Shown here: positions 60,002 through 64,000 of the stretch, piece by piece
Position numbering within the stretch: position 1 is the stretch's first letter
Layout: each line of letters begins with the position of its first letter
NCBI RefSeq assembly: GCF_001659605.2
Contig: NC_035161.2
Span: forward strand, 37,963,956-38,027,955
Source: Manihot esculenta
Lineage: Eukaryota > Streptophyta > Magnoliopsida > Malpighiales > Euphorbiaceae
Direction of reading: 5' to 3'
DNA length: 64,000 nt
Program-made: the position numbers and the translations under genes
The notes under the pieces: model-generated
Seen by the model: the letters and a program-made list of their open reading frames with translations, nothing else
Told to the model about the DNA's origin: nothing
Database searches by the model: none

Positions 60002-61034
60002 TCTTGTACTGAACACTCTGATCCTGAAACCTCTATAATCAAAATTGAGGCGGCTAAAGGGAAAATCAGTTGGGAGTTCGCAAGATAAGTAAGCAGATGG
60101 AAAAGAGTACAATCATGTGAGCTAAAACTGATCAAGCTCAGCTGGAAGAAAGGAAGAAAAGAAGGTATGCAGCGATTTAAGCAGGAGAAGAAGGGAAGGT
60201 ATAATAGCAATAGGCAAAACGTAGAGACCAGCAGGTAATTAATAGAGAGCGGGCCAAAAGAAAGGTAGATGACTTTGAGGAATGATGGCTTGAGTTGGCC
60301 AAGAAATCTTGATAAGTGTATGGACAATTTAATTCCTATATTTTATTTTTATATTGTAAAGTTAAATGTTTATTCTTGTAATTTAAAAAACCAAAAAATT
60401 TATCCTTTTCATAAAAAATATAGTTACATCAGTTGTATTATTTTTTTTGAGTAAATTATGTATATATTAAAATAATTTTATTAAAAGAGAAAAATTTTTA
60501 AAGTTTAATTCGATTTTAAATAAATAATTAATTTGTAAAAATAGATAGCGAAGTAAATTGTAATTTAATATAATTGGTAATGTTGACGAAAATTTGAAAA
60601 GAGAGGAGGAGAGTAGTAGTTAGGGGCTTAAGGAGAGAGATTTAAATAGAAATGATGGGTTTTGACTGGTTGGTCTACCTGACATTTTAATCGGAAAAAC
60701 TGAGATAAAGCATGAAGGCCTGATTTGTTAGTTGGATGGTGGAGAAGTTTTGCTGTGGAAGAGCGCGTGTAGTTACAGCGGAGGGTATGTGAGAGTGAGA
60801 TTTAGGTGGAGAAGACTGGACGTTGGGATAATACGGCAAAAAGTTTCCACAGAGTGTGGAAGCTACCAGAACTTCCGCATCCACTCATCCATGCTTTCTC
60901 CTCTCTTCTCTGCACCTATCAAATTGTTCATAATTTAACCCTTCATGTGTGAACGAAACAAAAAAATTAAAAGAAGCAACCAGTGGGAAACGTAGTTTCA
61001 TTTTCAATTCCTTCTTACTTAAATACTCGTATAT

Positions 61035-61080
<46 letters not shown>

Positions 61081-62608
61081 TTTTCTGTAAAATAAAAAGA
61101 GTCTATTTAATGTAACTATTGGCTTGGAATCTTTCACTCATAAGGAAGGGATTTATGCAGGTTTGTGATGTTGGCATCCGAGGAAAGATCTGGCCCTTGA
61201 TTTGGTAGATCAGCTTCCAAAGTAGTTATTGCACTATTGTTTTCTCTCTTTTTTTTTTTAAAAAAAAAGGAAATATTTTAAAAATCTAATTTTTAGAGTA
61301 TTGATGGCTGGTTTTGAGTTGTCCAGGTACATACTGGTGTTGCAACATTAAATGTCAAAATTATTGCTGCCATGTAGACCATCAAATTTTAATGCTTTGG
61401 CTTAAGTAGCAGCCACTAATATATAGATAGATACATAAATAGTCTATAATTGTTATTTATATATAATTATTATTTCTCAATCAATAACTTATATTCAATT
61501 TTTAGTAAACAAATTATTTTCTCCGTTTATATTTTTTATTTATTTTATTTTTTATACATAATAAAACAATAAATTTTTTTAATTATATTTATATTAAAAT
61601 TTTATTAAATATTTTAAAAAATTCATTAAAAATAAAATAAAATTATAATAGTCAATTTATGTATTATTACAGTGTAAAAAAATATAATAATTTTAAAATA
61701 ATTGAAAAAAAATATAAATAAAAATTATGAAACTAAAGAAGTATTAAAAATGAATAACTAAAAACTCTATGAAGATTTTTTTTACATTAAAAAAAATAAG
61801 GTATTTTTGTATCATAAATTAAGCTTCAAAATTTTCTTTTTTTTTTAATAGATTTATTAAGTCAATTCTAAAATAAAACAAGGTGAAAAGTTATGTGTGT
61901 GAGAGATAGTAAAACATAATACACTTTTTAATAAAAGTAGACTATTAATATAATATAAAATTATTTTACTAATCAAATGGTGCGTTTATAATAAATTATT
62001 TTTAAAAAAAAATTAAATAAATTCATGTAAAATTATATATTTTTTAAAATAAAAAATAAATTATATTATTATAAACATCGAAACATATATATAAAATTAT
62101 AAAAAAATAAAAATTTAAAATAAAACTTTAGATCTCTTATATTTATTAGCCATCAAATTAAGATTGCAAGTGCAACAGCGATTTGTGAATGTTGTAGTTA
62201 GGCCATGCATTAATTGGTAGTTGGTGTTTTACCCTAACATTCTCACCTGCCATTCTTTGTGTGCTAATGGACCACTCAGTCTCATTAGGCCCAACCCACC
62301 ATTAATTCATGCACCCAATATGTAATGCTTACTCCAACAATAACCTAACCCAAATATAATGCACCCTACACTCTCATGCTGCAATCAACTGAAAAGGGCC
62401 AGACCCGAGACACAATTATTAATGCTGACTAATTAATCAAATATTTAAAATATCAAATACTTACAAAATCATAGATTTTGATATCATCTTAAGAAAATTT
62501 TAAAAATATTTTAATGTATTTTTTGAAATTAAGGAAGGAGTTTTCTTATAACACGGTAACTTAGTAAGTTTCCGGTCTGCTTTCTTTTTATCTTTTCTCC
62601 CTCGTGGA
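60002..62608. other. Upstream region of the bHLH gene and AT-rich DNA
   Basis: Left part: leader and promoter of the minus-strand bHLH gene; a TATTTAAAT on the minus strand near 60640-60648 could be a TATA-like box but is far from the start codon. Right part: almost pure A/T from about 61430 to 62130. No gene is seen. Confidence 0.5.
61036..61080. repeat. (ATA)15 microsatellite
   Basis: Fifteen uninterrupted ATA triplets, likely polymorphic in length. Confidence 0.95.
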
Positions 62609-62900
62609 GTGCTCTCGTCGCCGTCCTCCACAAACACAACAAAAAGCTTAAACCCTTGCCACCTGGGTTCATTTTTCTCCCTCCACCACAGCGCCGTGTC
62701 TTCCTCTCAGTTCCAACAACTCTTAGCATTACCAATGGCGGGTCTTCCTTCAAGAACCTCACATCAACATGGAACTCCACCCATCATGTACTTGATGAGC
62801 ATTCAAAATCATCGTCGTCGATCAATCTACTTGATCTTAAGAGAAAGCTGAGTCATGCATGCAAGCCAACAAGAATAAGCATGCATTAGAGCTTTGGATA
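62609..62900 (+). other. Short GC-richer island with open frames, unassigned
   Basis: Two overlapping plus-strand frames (62609-62851 and 62656-62889) stay open in a region clearly less AT-rich than its neighbours. The second encodes a Ser/Pro/Thr-rich peptide ending LLDLKRKLSHACKPTRISMH. It looks like a first exon or gene fragment, perhaps a targeting peptide, but I recognise no family and cannot connect it to later exons. Confidence 0.25.
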
Positions 62901-64000
62901 AGTAAAAGAGAAATGTCAAGATCTCAGAGTTTGAACACGGACATCGTGTAGCCAACTGGGCATCTTTGGAACGCATTGTTGCTCCTCCAAACTACAGATA
63001 TTTCGTGATGTAGTAAAATTGTCACCATTTGAGATGACTTGTGGATAGATGTTGTCGCCGTGGACGAGCTGAGAATATAATCTTGATATTTTTGTATGCT
63101 ATTTATAATATTGACTAAATTATAAAAATAAATAACTAATTAATAAAAATAAAATATTGTTATTAATAAATAATTGTTAGTTAATTTCGCAATAAAAAAT
63201 AAAAAATAAAAAATATGAGAGGAAATTTTTTATTTTAATATGATAAATTAAATTTAAAAGGCGTGAATTAACTTAAATTAATTTATAAAAAGAATACCAG
63301 CGACAAACCTCGTTCTAATTCCCAAAAGAGAGAGAACTATGACAGAAGAATAAGGGAAAAAATGAAAACATATATTCCTTTTTGTTTGTGAATAGGAAAG
63401 ACTAATCTCAATATCCATTTTTATATATCATTTTTTAAAATTGTTTTTGTAGTTTTTGTGATTTTGAGAAAGTTAAAAAGTAAATCTTTTTTTTTTTAAT
63501 TTATCATTATTTCTATTAAATATAATAATTGTTTATAAATTTCTTAAAATCTATCTAATGATTTTTCTTTTATTCTTTTAATTATACTATTTTTTCTAAC
63601 GGTAAATTAAAAGTGAGAGAATTATAAATATTAAAATAATTAGGAGATAATAGTATATGGGACGACTTCATTAAAATTATTAACATTATATAACAATCCA
63701 TTAATTAGATTTAAGAGTAAAAGTATGTTTTTCCAACATAATTTTATTTTTATAACATCAAACTTTTACTTTTCAATAGGTGTAAATTTTTTAATAATAA
63801 TTGATATCATTTTGTATGTTAATTAATTTTAAAATAAATTGATCAAAAAATTATTTTTGTTATTCATAAATTAAATTAAATTTTCATTACTAAAGTCAAG
63901 TGTTTACATGTAAATTAAGTGAACTGAAATAATTTATTGGGCGATACATATATTAATAGTTGTTGATTATCTTACTGTAATTTAAAATAATATATAAAAT
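62901..64000. other. AT-rich DNA to the window end
   Basis: No gene, RNA or repeat with clear edges. Homopolymer-rich throughout. Confidence 0.5.

Noticed and set aside
61430..62130. Very AT-rich block as possible scaffold attachment or origin
   Set aside because: Composition alone is typical of plant intergenic DNA; no specific motif pattern.

Overview
The window is nuclear DNA of a flowering plant, almost certainly a eudicot. It has AT-rich intergenic DNA, GT-AG introns, plant-specific families (WPP-domain RanGAP, FANTASTIC FOUR, a TT8-type bHLH, a P-type PPR protein) and plant LTR retrotransposons. The protein sequences look like a woody rosid, perhaps Malpighiales/Euphorbiaceae; this is an impression, not a test. 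I assembled exon structures by hand from splice sites, reading phase and family similarity.

Layout, left to right. (1) 1-1215: last four exons of a mitochondrial circularly permuted GTPase (SIN2/DAR type), plus strand. (2) 4101-5723: intact RanGAP with a 1.3 kb intron in its 5' leader. (3) 7441-9065 (plus) and 9357-11616 (minus): two convergent genes for small coiled-coil proteins; the first has a possible mitosis-type (MSA-like) promoter element. (4) 15713-16618: FANTASTIC FOUR gene. (5) 20772-42148, minus: a 14-exon Miro GTPase gene whose 639-codon frame closes across every junction although two introns carry retroelements. Intron 11, which has a GC donor, holds a decayed Ty1/copia element; intron 3 holds an 11.15 kb Ty3/gypsy element of the Tat type with an antisense spliced ORF. 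(6) 42473-44318: a PPR gene divergent from Miro across 324 bp. (7) 46617-49050 (plus): a conserved uncharacterised 189-aa protein, convergent with 49569-51540 (minus), a probable p31comet/MAD2L1-binding protein. (8) 52859-54202: a non-autonomous hAT-like element with an 8-bp target duplication. (9) 54893-60001, minus: a TT8-type bHLH regulator of flavonoid genes. (10) 60002-64000: AT-rich DNA with an ATA microsatellite and one unexplained short ORF.

The genes do not form a pathway; this is ordinary gene-rich plant euchromatin. I found no clearly new biological system. The best leads are the pattern of transposon decay (12 of 13 in-frame stops in the two retroelements fit C-to-T change), the GC-AG intron of Miro with a decoy donor 28 bp away, the antisense spliced ORF of the Tat element, a five-codon gap at an exon junction of the TT8 gene, and the hAT-like element with tripled internal sequence.
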